Below, in pieces: positions 1-9,170 of a DNA stretch of 26,981 nt (the first letter of the stretch is position 1; each line of letters opens with the position of its first letter). The notes under the pieces are model-generated. The model was not told where the DNA came from. It worked only from the letters and a program-made list of their open reading frames with translations, and searched no databases. The stretch is taken from positions 1 through 26,981 of the IMG/VR virus record IMGVR_UViG_3300017928_000010. The stretch is one strand, 5' to 3'. The DNA comes from a virus. The translations under genes were made by a program, and so were the position numbers.

Positions 1-793
1 CAGTTGTTCTAGTATAATTTCCTTGTACAATAGTTGGGCAAGTTAGTGGAGAACAACAACTATTAATATCACTACTAGAGGACCCCTCACATGGAGGAAT
101 AGCGAAGGCTAATCTCAGCATATCTCTAATGATTTCAATAATGATATTGAAAATAGAGAGCAGAACAAAAAGGTTTTGGAACACACATAGTAGAGCACCT
201 AACTTGTTAGCAATAGCTAAAACAGCATTAGCGTCAGCATCTTGGAATGATTTTATTAGGGCATTGAGATTACGTAAAATGTCATTAATAAGTTTTAATA
301 TTTGGGCGATGATGTATTCAATTAGGGCTAACAAAAGTAATAGTAATGAAATTATCATAATAATCAAAGCAAAAATGGGAAATAGGTTCAAGAATTCTGG
401 AATGCACTGACTAAATAATCTATTGATAGCTGAAATCAACGCAAAAGGGTTCATCAGGGCGCACAAAACCTCGATAATACAAATGATGAGATTAAGCACC
501 GGCAAAAAGAATTTATATAGAGTTAAGAATGGCATAAATTGATCTAACATGCTCAATATGCCATCAAACACATCTTTGGAAAAATTGGGAAATAAAGTTG
601 GTTTTAATATGCCCGGAGGTATAACTAACTGTAATTTATCAAATAGCTCTAATAAATCTTCTGGGAAACCTTGGGGAAATGGTGAGATATTCGGAAGTTT
701 TAAAGCAAATGGTATTCCTACCCCCGGAATGGGAGGACCACTTGGAACAGTGGGTGATGGAAAAGAGACATCTGTAGGACTACACGGTGACAT
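1..793 (-). CDS. Hydrophobic phage protein of unknown function, 3' end cut by window edge
   Basis: An ATG at 793 opens a frame of 264 codons that reaches base 1 without a stop, so the C-terminus lies outside the window. Residues 1-45 are rich in Pro, Ser and Gly, including GPPIPGVGIPF. Three long hydrophobic stretches follow at about 88-120, 134-170 and 199-222; the middle one contains a near-continuous Leu run. A Cys-rich patch (C235, C246, C247, C252) follows. The gene starts 19 bases after the preceding stop with no clear Shine-Dalgarno, which suggests translational coupling. From memory, proteins of this pattern occur in large-phage tail operons, but I know of no assigned function. Its place after the spike gene suggests a baseplate, ejection or membrane-contact role, which is inference. 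The coding call is secure because there are no stops and residue use is coherent; the function is unknown. Confidence 0.85.
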   Translation of the reverse strand, partial: MSPCSPTDVSFPSPTVPSGPPIPGVGIPFALKLPNISPFPQGFPEDLLELFDKLQLVIPPGILKPTLFPNFSKDVFDGILSMLDQFMPFLTLYKFFLPVLNLIICIIEVLCALMNPFALISAINRLFSQCIPEFLNLFPIFALIIMIISLLLLLLALIEYIIAQILKLINDILRNLNALIKSFQDADANAVLAIANKLGALLCVFQNLFVLLSIFNIIIEIIRDMLRLAFAIPPCEGSSSSDINSCCSPLTCPTIVQGNYTRTT

Positions 794-812
794 TAACTAT
801 CTATATATCGGC

Positions 813-1169
813 TTATTTAGATTCACCAGGAAGTAGACTCTCTAATGGGCCAGCAACCACCCCTTCTACATCTAATGATTGTTCCAACTCTCCCAAAAAT
901 CTGTCAGCTAATGCTTCCAATCGTTCATGGATCTTACCAGCATCAGCACTTTTAACATCGTAGTACTTAATAACGTGTGTAGCTATTTTCCACATTCCAT
1001 CATACACTTCGTCACGCAATTGTGCATAATTATACTCAACCTTTTCATCTTCAGTCATGGGGCCCAAAGCATTAATGATGCCGTCGGCTAGTTTAACCAT
1101 ACCTTGAGCTTTTGCTTCGTGAGATTGTAAAAGTAGCTTGTGATAAATTACCGTATTTAATTTCTTCAT
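813..1169 (-). CDS. Small helical phage protein of unknown function
   Basis: This is a 118-residue protein with no recognised catalytic motif. It is rich in Ala, Glu, Leu and Lys and probably mostly alpha-helical, with a charged middle (MTEDEKVEYNYAQLRDEVYD) and an acidic C-terminal helix before a short Gly/Pro tail. The start is well supported: GGGAGG lies six bases upstream of the ATG, inside the end of the spike gene. The ATG overlaps the spike gene stop as ATGA, so the two are translationally coupled. Position between the spike and the hydrophobic protein suggests a baseplate component or assembly factor, but nothing in the sequence proves this. It does not resemble the gp25-like wedge protein sometimes found here. 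Confidence 0.85.
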   Translation of the reverse strand: MKKLNTVIYHKLLLQSHEAKAQGMVKLADGIINALGPMTEDEKVEYNYAQLRDEVYDGMWKIATHVIKYYDVKSADAGKIHERLEALADRFLGELEQSLDVEGVVAGPLESLLPGESK

Positions 1170-3208
1170 ATAGATCCTCCCGAATCTTTCAGTACAAATC
1201 TTTGCTGTATAGTTAGAGAAGCAGCATCGATAGTCATATTTCCATCAGCCGTGAGTGTCATATTACCTTTAGCATGACAAGCGAAATTGCCCGGAGTAAG
1301 AACGGTAACACCGTGCTGATCCACCCTAAACATGGTAACATATCCACCGCCACTGGACACTCTCAGATCTAGCACGGCACCGTAGTTGCCATTGTTTAAT
1401 TGCGCGAAACGAGTGTCCCCCGATACGCCAAAACCGCCTATTTGCATATAAAAGTCTCCATTCATAGAGACAACAGCGCTACGAGAGTTGCGATCACGAC
1501 CAATATTGGCTACCACGCCGCCAGCCGTATCCAACCACAACGACTGTCGATCAACCGTATTGGCACCAATATTTAATTCCAAAGAACCATCCAAACTAAC
1601 GGAAGCACTACGTCCGCCAGAATTGGCTTGAGTACCACCCACATAGATAGTGTCACTTACTACATTACTAAGCGGAACAATATAGCTCAAATCGATAGGT
1701 AGTGGGTTTTCACCCGCTTGATAATTGAGAAAGTTATTGTTTTGGTGCACATAACAGGTTTGCAGAATATCGTGAAAAACTGTACCATGCATCAAGTGTG
1801 CATTAGTAATACGATCAATTGGAGTGGCTATACTGCTACCGTCTTTGATAGTAATAGAGCCATGTGCGGTAGAATAGGTAAAACCGCCATCGTTAGATGG
1901 AGTAGCTTTGTAGGCTGCTAATCCATCCAAGAAAATATCCAGGTTGTCGTTGCGGAACCACAACTTGTTAGGATTTCCGCTATCTTCAGGTCCATAAGTA
2001 GAGTAGTTCTCGTAACGAGCTAAGATTGGCACGCTGCCCGTCTCGCTGGACGATGGCACATTTAATTTGAATTGCCCTTCTTTATTGATATCCATAAAGA
2101 AACGACTACGCAGTAATTTAGCATTGTAATTATCCTGATTGATACCCAGTAGAGTAACTTCGCTATCTCCTGTCTGCATAGAAAGATCTTTACGGGCATT
2201 AATCTCAAAATGATAGGCCACGCTGTTACGCTCTAGTGCCCTAATATTGGTGAAAGCTGTAGATTTATCCAAACTGTTGTTAGGTTTTAGAGTATTTTGT
2301 CCCTGTCCTACTTGAATTGGTACACGATTGATATCTAGAATATTACCAAAGATATCGACCACCGTACCTTTTACTTGTTCCATCAAATAATTTGGCGCTA
2401 CTAGACTGAGACTTAAAGTATCAGCGCGACTTTTACGTCGATTGGGGCGCGTATACGTGGGTGGCGTCTGTTTGCCGCTTCCATATCTGGCAGCTTCAAT
2501 TACGTCATCCTGAGTATCTGACATATATTGAAACTCATACACCATTTCTCGGTGTTCTGCAAACTGAGGATTTTTGGCTGAACCAGACAATAAATCATTG
2601 GCAGTAACTGTTGGATCAATTCCTATAATTTTATACTTCTTATCATAAGAGTCATCTTCTAATTTACTGTTAGGATCAAAATATATGTTAGGACGTAAAT
2701 CTCTCTTAACTAAACCTCCTACTTCACGGTAAGCTTGAGTGAAGTGATTCTCGTTTTGAAAATTGATAGAGATAAGATTAGTCTTAGGAAAATTCTTATT
2801 TCCAGTGTTGATATGAATTTGATTATTATCTGATCCGATACTAATATTATTACCAGTATCTAACGTTATGTAAGTAGCATCGTTAGATTGTAGTAACAAT
2901 TCATCTTGAACTAAGATAGGTACCACAGGCAAATTTTCTGCCAAAAAGGACACAAAGTGATATCCTCCACCTAAAGCTTGCCCCACTACTACTGGAGTTC
3001 CTATGGATGGTAATGTTCCAATAAACAAACCATTATTGTAGAACATGGCGTGAGGTGCCGGCACATCTACCACTAGACGGTCTTGTCCTTTAACTGCTGC
3101 TGCAGTATTTAGTTGAACCTGCATAGTGCCACGAGTAGGATCATATCCTTTGATACTTCCCCTCTGGAGCAGGCCAACTGGCGGATCAAATTTACTAGTT
3201 GGATTCAT
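1166..3208 (-). CDS. Baseplate central spike protein (gpV/gp5/VgrG type)
   Basis: This 680-residue protein probably forms the trimeric spike beneath the baseplate hub that punctures the host envelope. Residues about 12-95 look like the OB-fold collar of spike proteins: GSIKGYDPTRGTMQVQL, then PSIGTPVVVGQALGGGY. The middle is probably a structural insertion. Around residues 528-592 are tandem units of about 22 residues of the form R-(S/Q)-x-x-(V/L)...G...IG, for example RSASVSLDGSLELNIG and RSAVVSMNGDFYMQIG, as expected for a triple-stranded beta-helix needle. The last 60 residues continue this style (MTLTADGNMTIDAASLTI). No lysozyme domain is evident, unlike T4 gp5. The start lies two bases after the hub stop with no strong ribosome site, so coupling is likely. 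The spike role is well supported by fold pattern and by gene order. Confidence 0.83.
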   Translation of the reverse strand: MNPTSKFDPPVGLLQRGSIKGYDPTRGTMQVQLNTAAAVKGQDRLVVDVPAPHAMFYNNGLFIGTLPSIGTPVVVGQALGGGYHFVSFLAENLPVVPILVQDELLLQSNDATYITLDTGNNISIGSDNNQIHINTGNKNFPKTNLISINFQNENHFTQAYREVGGLVKRDLRPNIYFDPNSKLEDDSYDKKYKIIGIDPTVTANDLLSGSAKNPQFAEHREMVYEFQYMSDTQDDVIEAARYGSGKQTPPTYTRPNRRKSRADTLSLSLVAPNYLMEQVKGTVVDIFGNILDINRVPIQVGQGQNTLKPNNSLDKSTAFTNIRALERNSVAYHFEINARKDLSMQTGDSEVTLLGINQDNYNAKLLRSRFFMDINKEGQFKLNVPSSSETGSVPILARYENYSTYGPEDSGNPNKLWFRNDNLDIFLDGLAAYKATPSNDGGFTYSTAHGSITIKDGSSIATPIDRITNAHLMHGTVFHDILQTCYVHQNNNFLNYQAGENPLPIDLSYIVPLSNVVSDTIYVGGTQANSGGRSASVSLDGSLELNIGANTVDRQSLWLDTAGGVVANIGRDRNSRSAVVSMNGDFYMQIGGFGVSGDTRFAQLNNGNYGAVLDLRVSSGGGYVTMFRVDQHGVTVLTPGNFACHAKGNMTLTADGNMTIDAASLTIQQRFVLKDSGGSI

Positions 3209-3210
3209 AT

Positions 3211-6200
3211 TTATTGACCACTGGTGGTTGGAGCAACTGGATTATTAACTAACCAGATATCTACTATATAACTAAACAAAGCTTGCTGAGCCGCCCGCCC
3301 ACTAGTAGGATCGGATGCTCCCGTGGTAGAATTAGATACTTGATTTCTGGCTAAATCCCAAGCTTTTTGGGATGGTGAAAGTCGATTGGTAGTATCCGAC
3401 AAATTAACTGGCACAATATTAACTGCATTACTAGAAATTGGTGCATTAGGAGCGTTAGCAGTGGCTGATGGGAAGTCTTTTGGACCGGTAGCAAATGCAG
3501 TAATTTGATTGAGTAGCTCTTCGGCAAAGTTAATTAGATTTTCATTTTGCGGATTATCGTCGTTATAATATACGCGTATTTCAATAGAAGTAGTTATATT
3601 ATTACCACTAGTAGAATTAGAGTTAATGGTATAAGCAGCCATATACATAATATTGCTCATAATTTGACTATTAAAATTAGAAGTAGGATTTGGAGTTTGA
3701 TTAGTAGCTCCTGTATTAACGGCATCAATAACACCGTTATTATTAGATAAATAATTAGGTGGTAATGTAAAAGCTCCTAAGTTTTGTTCGTTACCGGAAT
3801 TATCTTGTCTCTGTACGACAATAGTGCCATCATTTTTATTTTTGTAAATAAGCTTGCCAATAAAATCCATAGTGGTAGGAATATATTCTCCCGGGGTATG
3901 ACCGTATGTTAATTCTAGAGTTGTAGTAAATCCCGTAGCCAGAGTTAGATTGTGCCTTACAGAGGTAACATAAAATAACATACCACGGTCTTCTAAAAAC
4001 ACTACTTCGCCAGGCTGATAATATTCATTACCCATTAAAGTTATCGAGCCACGAAAGATGTTCTTACGAGCTACACTTAATAGCATAGCAGCATAAGGAC
4101 CACATTGTTTGATAGGGTCACTGAGAAAAGGTACTTGAACGGTAGATTGTCCCTTAAATCCATAGGTTCTCCACATATCATAATCGATAGCCATAGCAGT
4201 GACCATGCCGTTACCACTAGACGGAAAAAAATTAAGGTCTTGTGGCAAATTGCTAGGATCAGCTAAGAAAGGATCCAAAATACCCTGCACTTCTACTGTA
4301 GTGTAGGGCGGTGAATTAGCTGAAATATTGATATTTTTGATTTGAGAACGTTTAATAATGTACCTTTGAGACGATCCAACACCATAGTCGTCATAAGTCT
4401 CATCTTCAATCATATGCTCAAATACCTCAGGTATATTAGAATTACCATATCCACCAGGAGTAATCAGCTGGTTAGAAATAGTAGAACTAGAGTCTAGAGA
4501 CTTTAATTCGGCAGCATTTTTAATAGTGCTGTAGAATAACTTAACAACGCGTTGCCTCTTAGAAATTTTATCTTGTAAATCATTAGTGGTTTTAAAAACA
4601 TCCACTGTCTGATTAGGTGGTAATTGAACAAATTTAATATTAACATTATTGGTTTGAACATAATCATTTAATGAAATTTGTTCTCCGGATTTGCTTTGAA
4701 TCCTGTTTATTAGTAGATTAACATCCGTATTACCGGTAATAGTATTATTGGTTCCACTATATCCACTTTGTGATAATTGTTGAGCTTTAACAGCTTTGTC
4801 AATCACGGTAAATCTTTGAGAGTTACTAAAGACACTCTTCAGACCAGCCTGTTGCTTAACTGATTGATAGTCAGATATTCCGTTGGGTAACAAACTACTT
4901 ACTACATCTGGATTGGCTTGTTGAACTAAAGAAGTAATATCGGTTATTTTACCACTAACTCTGTCAGAAAGAAAATTAAAAGATGCACCAGTACCACTGG
5001 TAGCCCCATCATTAATAAAGCTAAGGGCTAGTGAATCGCTTTCCAAACCACCTAGACCGTAACTAATGGTTAGAATATCACAATCTAATCTGATTTCATC
5101 TTCGAGCACTTCAATCTGAGTTCTCAAACCATCCAACTGATCGGTGAATAACTCGTTAAGATATTCTGGAAAAATTTGGATATTCAGAGTCTGCTTTAAA
5201 TACATCATACGATAGAAAACAGAACTTGGCATTCTATTATACTGAGGTGGGCGAACTCGAATATGCCCTTGAGTATCACAAAATACTTCTAGATTAAGTA
5301 ATTTAGCAACAGCGATAATCTTCTCTTTAACAGAGGTAAATTCGTTATTCCAAATTTTTAGATTGTTGTTAATGGATTGTTCAAAAGCCAAAATATCGTA
5401 ATCTTTATCATAGTAATCATCCACAATAAAAAGGTTCCTATCTTCATTAGCACGAACATCATATGACATGCGTCTAGTTAGATAGTTTATTTGGCGCCTT
5501 AACTGTTTTCTAAGTTGTGGATCAGCTACTTGATTAGTGTCCGTATTACTAATGAAACTACCGGTATTGAATGATGGATCATTACCAGCCTGTTGATAAA
5601 ATTGACTCTGTTGGCTATTAATTCTGGTAATTGTATTGTTAATATTTTCTGTCAAAACACTAATTTGAGTAGAAACGTCAATAAAATTAGGATCAGTAGT
5701 AGCTAGATTAGGAGCATAATCTTTGATAGCATTAAATAGCAGGCTTTGCTGTTGTAACGTTTGTAATTGTTTAATTTGTTGATCTAATATCTGATTCTGT
5801 TGAGTAATATTAAATTGATTAAATTGGGCTTTGGCATAGGTTTGTTCATCCATCGTTAAGCTTTTGAAAGGAATAAAATTACCCCAAAGTGTATTATTTT
5901 TAGTGAGTTGGTTGGTCAAAGAATTAATAAAAGCAAAAGCAGCATTTTGATTACTGTGAGGATCGATACCATATTTACCATCACCTAATACACCTTGGTA
6001 GAACGTAGTAAAATTATATGGTGTGCCGGTAATTAAAAGAGATAAAACATTCATAACATCTTGACCAGCGAAAGGTTCTTTGAAAATATTAGGCTTACCT
6101 ATTCTATTAGGATCATTAATACTGCTGGATAATCCGGCTTGAGTAAATACTCCAATACCCTCTCTCCAAATATAAACCAGACCATCAGGAGCATAAAAGG

Positions 6201-8217
6201 TTTTAGTTACCAATCCAGTAAGTGGATCTACACTTCTATCATCAATGAAATTAGAATCAGTAGTGATACTTCCGGCGAAAGGACCTAACTTCTTTTTAAT
6301 AGTTACTCTGGCTGTGTTGTCCGCTAATAAAGCCTTATTCTCATCCAATAGTTCCGGAGTATTAATCTTATAATCAGCCGAAATCTGGTCGAAAGAACTT
6401 TTGAATGGAGTCATAGGATCAAACCAAGCACCATTAAATACATCAGCTCCTGGTTTAAAATTAACCTTGCCTTGTTCAAAATACAAAGATTGATCGCGAC
6501 CTCTAACATCAATAGTGAAATGACCATCTGACCAATTATCAGTAGCATTATCCACCAAACCAGCGAAGACGTGGCAGCCCTCTTTCTCCGTTACAAATTG
6601 AGTGCGTAGCATGCTCCACAAAAAATTAGGAAAATCAGGACCTACATAAGTGGACTTCTCCAACTGTAACGGAATATTACCAGAAGTCTGAAAGATAGTA
6701 GAAAAAGCATTGGTAAAATCAGTTAAAGTATTATTGACATTTTGTAGGATGCCCACACCCGACAACATGTTATTCAACCCAGATAAAATCTTATTGTCAT
6801 ATCTACTCTTAGAAGAAAGATAGATATGTACGACGTCCATAGGCTGGACAATCAACTGACCGCTATAGTTAAATCTCATCTTTCTTCTAGCGTAGTTAGT
6901 GGCAGCGTTACCGGTTTGAAAAGCATTTTGCGAATTGGCATTCATCTGCAACTGATTATAGATAGCGGCAATCAATACCTTAAACAAAGAGAGTTCCGAC
7001 TGCGGAACTAAAGCCCTGACATTAGTACCGGGCAGATTACCTTGAGCTGAAACAGACAAACCATCGTAGCCTAGAACAACACCGCCCTGTAGGTATTCGG
7101 GAGCCACAGCCACACTATCACCCGAACCTCCAAGACCTGGAAAACTGAAACCTAATCCAGAATTGGTGGAATCATAGTCAAATATTAACTCTTCTCCCAA
7201 TCGATCGACAATAACCTGTACACGTTTATAAAGTAAGGTATTTGGATCTACTTTTATAGTAAGAGGGCTGGCGTTTCTGGCCTGTCGTGCCGCATTAAGT
7301 TGGGCTTGAGTAGTTTGGATAACATTATTAGCGGCTTGGGTACCGAATTGAAAAATCTTGTGATTATAGAACATATTGGTAGCATCACTCAAAGCTATCT
7401 CAATGTCATAATCAGTAATCAACATGGATTCATACGGATCAGAAATAGTTAGACTAAAACTACCACCTGATTCTAGTTCAAGAGTGGTAGTGGTGCTCAA
7501 ATTGCTGAAATTAGTAATTTCAATAACTCCAGTTCCTTGTCCTAGAGTAGATTGAAATAAATCCATATGGTCAGTAATCCAGCTAGTATATTGAGCACTG
7601 CCATTAAAAGCATACACTTTTCGCAACTTATCGATAACCTGAGTGAATTGACTTATTTGATTGGTTTGAAAAGGATTGGAATCTGGGAGGGAGCCAAACA
7701 AACCAGAACTAAATGGTACATTAGTTAAAGGACCACCATAATTAAGTTGATCGGTTAGTGTGACAATAATAGGAATAAGTTGATCACTAACACTTCCGAC
7801 AGCATTAGTCACTTGAGATATCTTGGATAATTTTTCCAGGGCAGCAATTTGATTGCATTTATTTTGAAAGAGAATACGAGTTGCTTTATAATACAGTTTC
7901 TCGTCATTATTCATAAAATCTGGACGAAAATTATCACCTACGGAAGAGAACATTCTCTTTTTAACCAGCACTGTGGCATTAGGTTCTTGCATCAAAATTT
8001 CAAATTGTTTCGGATCTGTGTTGTAAGGATCTCGACGGAGATATCCCTCTTCTACATAGCGCCTTTCTGCCGATTTATCTATGTTTTTAGCAAAATCTCC
8101 AAGAGATCCATACTTGGTGTTGCTTCCATCTATCACACCATCCAGTGTGTGTGTACTATTTTCACCAAGTGAAAACTGGCTACTAATTTGATCCGCAAGC
8201 TGCCCGAGAAAAGACAT
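3211..8217 (-). CDS. Baseplate hub protein, giant (gpD/gp27-like)
   Basis: At 1,668 residues this is far longer than T4 gp27 or P2 gpD (roughly 390 residues). Residues about 245-280 (SGGSFSLTISDPYESMLITD) resemble the hub domain that grips the spike and continues the tail tube. MDVVHIYLSSKSRYDNK near 460 and the block near 1390-1445 (YQPGEVVFLEDRGMLFYVTS, later TLELTYGHTPGEYIP) resemble hub and VgrG-type beta domains. Between them lie a Gln-rich predicted coiled coil (about 800-840), a conserved-looking block at 930-1010, and an Asn/Ser/Thr-rich C-terminus after 1480. AGGA lies seven bases before the ATG. Position after the tube-initiator-like gene and before the spike fits the hub. The extra domains may replace separate wedge or hub-lysozyme genes, which is inference. 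Confidence 0.8.
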   Translation of the reverse strand: MSFLGQLADQISSQFSLGENSTHTLDGVIDGSNTKYGSLGDFAKNIDKSAERRYVEEGYLRRDPYNTDPKQFEILMQEPNATVLVKKRMFSSVGDNFRPDFMNNDEKLYYKATRILFQNKCNQIAALEKLSKISQVTNAVGSVSDQLIPIIVTLTDQLNYGGPLTNVPFSSGLFGSLPDSNPFQTNQISQFTQVIDKLRKVYAFNGSAQYTSWITDHMDLFQSTLGQGTGVIEITNFSNLSTTTTLELESGGSFSLTISDPYESMLITDYDIEIALSDATNMFYNHKIFQFGTQAANNVIQTTQAQLNAARQARNASPLTIKVDPNTLLYKRVQVIVDRLGEELIFDYDSTNSGLGFSFPGLGGSGDSVAVAPEYLQGGVVLGYDGLSVSAQGNLPGTNVRALVPQSELSLFKVLIAAIYNQLQMNANSQNAFQTGNAATNYARRKMRFNYSGQLIVQPMDVVHIYLSSKSRYDNKILSGLNNMLSGVGILQNVNNTLTDFTNAFSTIFQTSGNIPLQLEKSTYVGPDFPNFLWSMLRTQFVTEKEGCHVFAGLVDNATDNWSDGHFTIDVRGRDQSLYFEQGKVNFKPGADVFNGAWFDPMTPFKSSFDQISADYKINTPELLDENKALLADNTARVTIKKKLGPFAGSITTDSNFIDDRSVDPLTGLVTKTFYAPDGLVYIWREGIGVFTQAGLSSSINDPNRIGKPNIFKEPFAGQDVMNVLSLLITGTPYNFTTFYQGVLGDGKYGIDPHSNQNAAFAFINSLTNQLTKNNTLWGNFIPFKSLTMDEQTYAKAQFNQFNITQQNQILDQQIKQLQTLQQQSLLFNAIKDYAPNLATTDPNFIDVSTQISVLTENINNTITRINSQQSQFYQQAGNDPSFNTGSFISNTDTNQVADPQLRKQLRRQINYLTRRMSYDVRANEDRNLFIVDDYYDKDYDILAFEQSINNNLKIWNNEFTSVKEKIIAVAKLLNLEVFCDTQGHIRVRPPQYNRMPSSVFYRMMYLKQTLNIQIFPEYLNELFTDQLDGLRTQIEVLEDEIRLDCDILTISYGLGGLESDSLALSFINDGATSGTGASFNFLSDRVSGKITDITSLVQQANPDVVSSLLPNGISDYQSVKQQAGLKSVFSNSQRFTVIDKAVKAQQLSQSGYSGTNNTITGNTDVNLLINRIQSKSGEQISLNDYVQTNNVNIKFVQLPPNQTVDVFKTTNDLQDKISKRQRVVKLFYSTIKNAAELKSLDSSSTISNQLITPGGYGNSNIPEVFEHMIEDETYDDYGVGSSQRYIIKRSQIKNINISANSPPYTTVEVQGILDPFLADPSNLPQDLNFFPSSGNGMVTAMAIDYDMWRTYGFKGQSTVQVPFLSDPIKQCGPYAAMLLSVARKNIFRGSITLMGNEYYQPGEVVFLEDRGMLFYVTSVRHNLTLATGFTTTLELTYGHTPGEYIPTTMDFIGKLIYKNKNDGTIVVQRQDNSGNEQNLGAFTLPPNYLSNNNGVIDAVNTGATNQTPNPTSNFNSQIMSNIMYMAAYTINSNSTSGNNITTSIEIRVYYNDDNPQNENLINFAEELLNQITAFATGPKDFPSATANAPNAPISSNAVNIVPVNLSDTTNRLSPSQKAWDLARNQVSNSTTGASDPTSGRAAQQALFSYIVDIWLVNNPVAPTTSGQ

Positions 8218-8240
8218 TACTTTTTCCTATCCTTATCCAA

Positions 8241-8255
8241 TACATTTCAAATGTA
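8241..8255. repeat. Small inverted repeat in the gap before the hub gene
   Basis: TACAT and ATGTA pair around a five-base loop, extendable to seven pairs with a single-base loop. It lies in the 41-base gap between the tube-initiator-like gene and the hub gene, before the hub ribosome site. It is AT-only in the stem and too weak for an intrinsic terminator, so it may be chance. Confidence 0.35.
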
Positions 8256-8258
8256 CTT

Positions 8259-9158
8259 TCATCTGACTCCAGTAATATTTCCATTGAAAGAAGTGGGCGT
8301 GTTGTAAGTGCTGTAGCCAGTATTGGCAGCATGAGACCATGGAAAATAATTGGTACGGTAACCTCTCCTTTGAGTAGCCATAAAAACCATTTGATAGTCA
8401 ATTAAAAAGTTGTCGGCACGTTCGGTAAAAGTCATACTATCAAAATATCCACGAAAAACCCACCCGTTGTAATACATTTCCACTGTAAAGGCCAACTGAG
8501 CCAAAGATGGAATATTTTTGGCCGATAATGTATTATTAGGTGAGTCCAATCCCAATATACCGCCCAGTAGTCCTGCCCCCTCGGCAGCCGCGGTCTGTGG
8601 TCCTACCTGCACATTAGTTGGCAACAAACTATTGGTAAATTGACCTAAGTTTCCTCCTAAAGAATTAACTAAATTGGTTGCTACGTCAGCTGAGGCATTA
8701 TTGGCAGCCAAAGTCAAACCTACCGCATCAAAAGCGTATTGTTCTGCACGATAGATTTCATATAGCATATTAATGCCTTCGATACCAGAACTACCTGTAG
8801 TTCCATTAATATTAATAGTAGTTAAATCTTCTCCCCAGTATTGCAGCGTAAATCCACCCTTGGTTCTTTCTTTGGTGATTAGTTTTTTGTTGGAGTAGCT
8901 AATATTCTGTGGGTTAATGAACATTTGGGCTACGCCAAATTGAGGAACAAACCAAGAAATAATATTACGACGAATAACGCCGTCACTACCACTCGCAATC
9001 CTACTATAAGGTAAGCCATTACCGTTGGCTTCGGGTAACTGAGGTGCGTTAAAACCTGGAGAATTAGATAAGCTGCCGTTGAGCGGATTAGTAGCTTGAT
9101 TAAGTGTATTTTGTGCACTATTGATACTAGAAATGATATTGTCTAAGGAAAAAGCCAT
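8259..9158 (-). CDS. Baseplate/tail-tube initiator-like protein
   Basis: This 299-residue protein sits between the tape measure and the hub, the place of LysM-type or tube-initiator baseplate proteins in many contractile tails. Residues about 95-150 contain KERTKGGFTLQYWGEDLTTI followed by an IEGINMLYEIYR helix, a pattern I associate with tube-like baseplate proteins. Residues about 225-275 return to beta structure (FTVEMYYNGWVFRGYFDSMT, then DNFLIDYQMVFMAT). No LysM repeat is seen at the C-terminus, which ends in a Gly/Asn/Ser-rich tail. A GAGAG element precedes the ATG, 12 bases after the tape-measure stop. The expected role is to connect tube to hub at the distal end; this rests on position and style rather than on a diagnostic motif. 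Confidence 0.65.
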   Translation of the reverse strand: MAFSLDNIISSINSAQNTLNQATNPLNGSLSNSPGFNAPQLPEANGNGLPYSRIASGSDGVIRRNIISWFVPQFGVAQMFINPQNISYSNKKLITKERTKGGFTLQYWGEDLTTININGTTGSSGIEGINMLYEIYRAEQYAFDAVGLTLAANNASADVATNLVNSLGGNLGQFTNSLLPTNVQVGPQTAAAEGAGLLGGILGLDSPNNTLSAKNIPSLAQLAFTVEMYYNGWVFRGYFDSMTFTERADNFLIDYQMVFMATQRRGYRTNYFPWSHAANTGYSTYNTPTSFNGNITGVR

Positions 9159-9170
9159 AACTACTCTCTA

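Noticed and set aside
129-836. Plus-strand open frames at 129-410 and 549-836
   Set aside because: They lie antisense to the hydrophobic minus-strand gene that runs through the left edge; that frame is continuous and coherent, while the plus frames have random-looking residue use and no ribosome sites.
1166-3208. Lysozyme domain in the spike as in T4 gp5
   Set aside because: No Glu-Asp-Thr style lysozyme segment is visible between the OB-like collar and the needle repeats.
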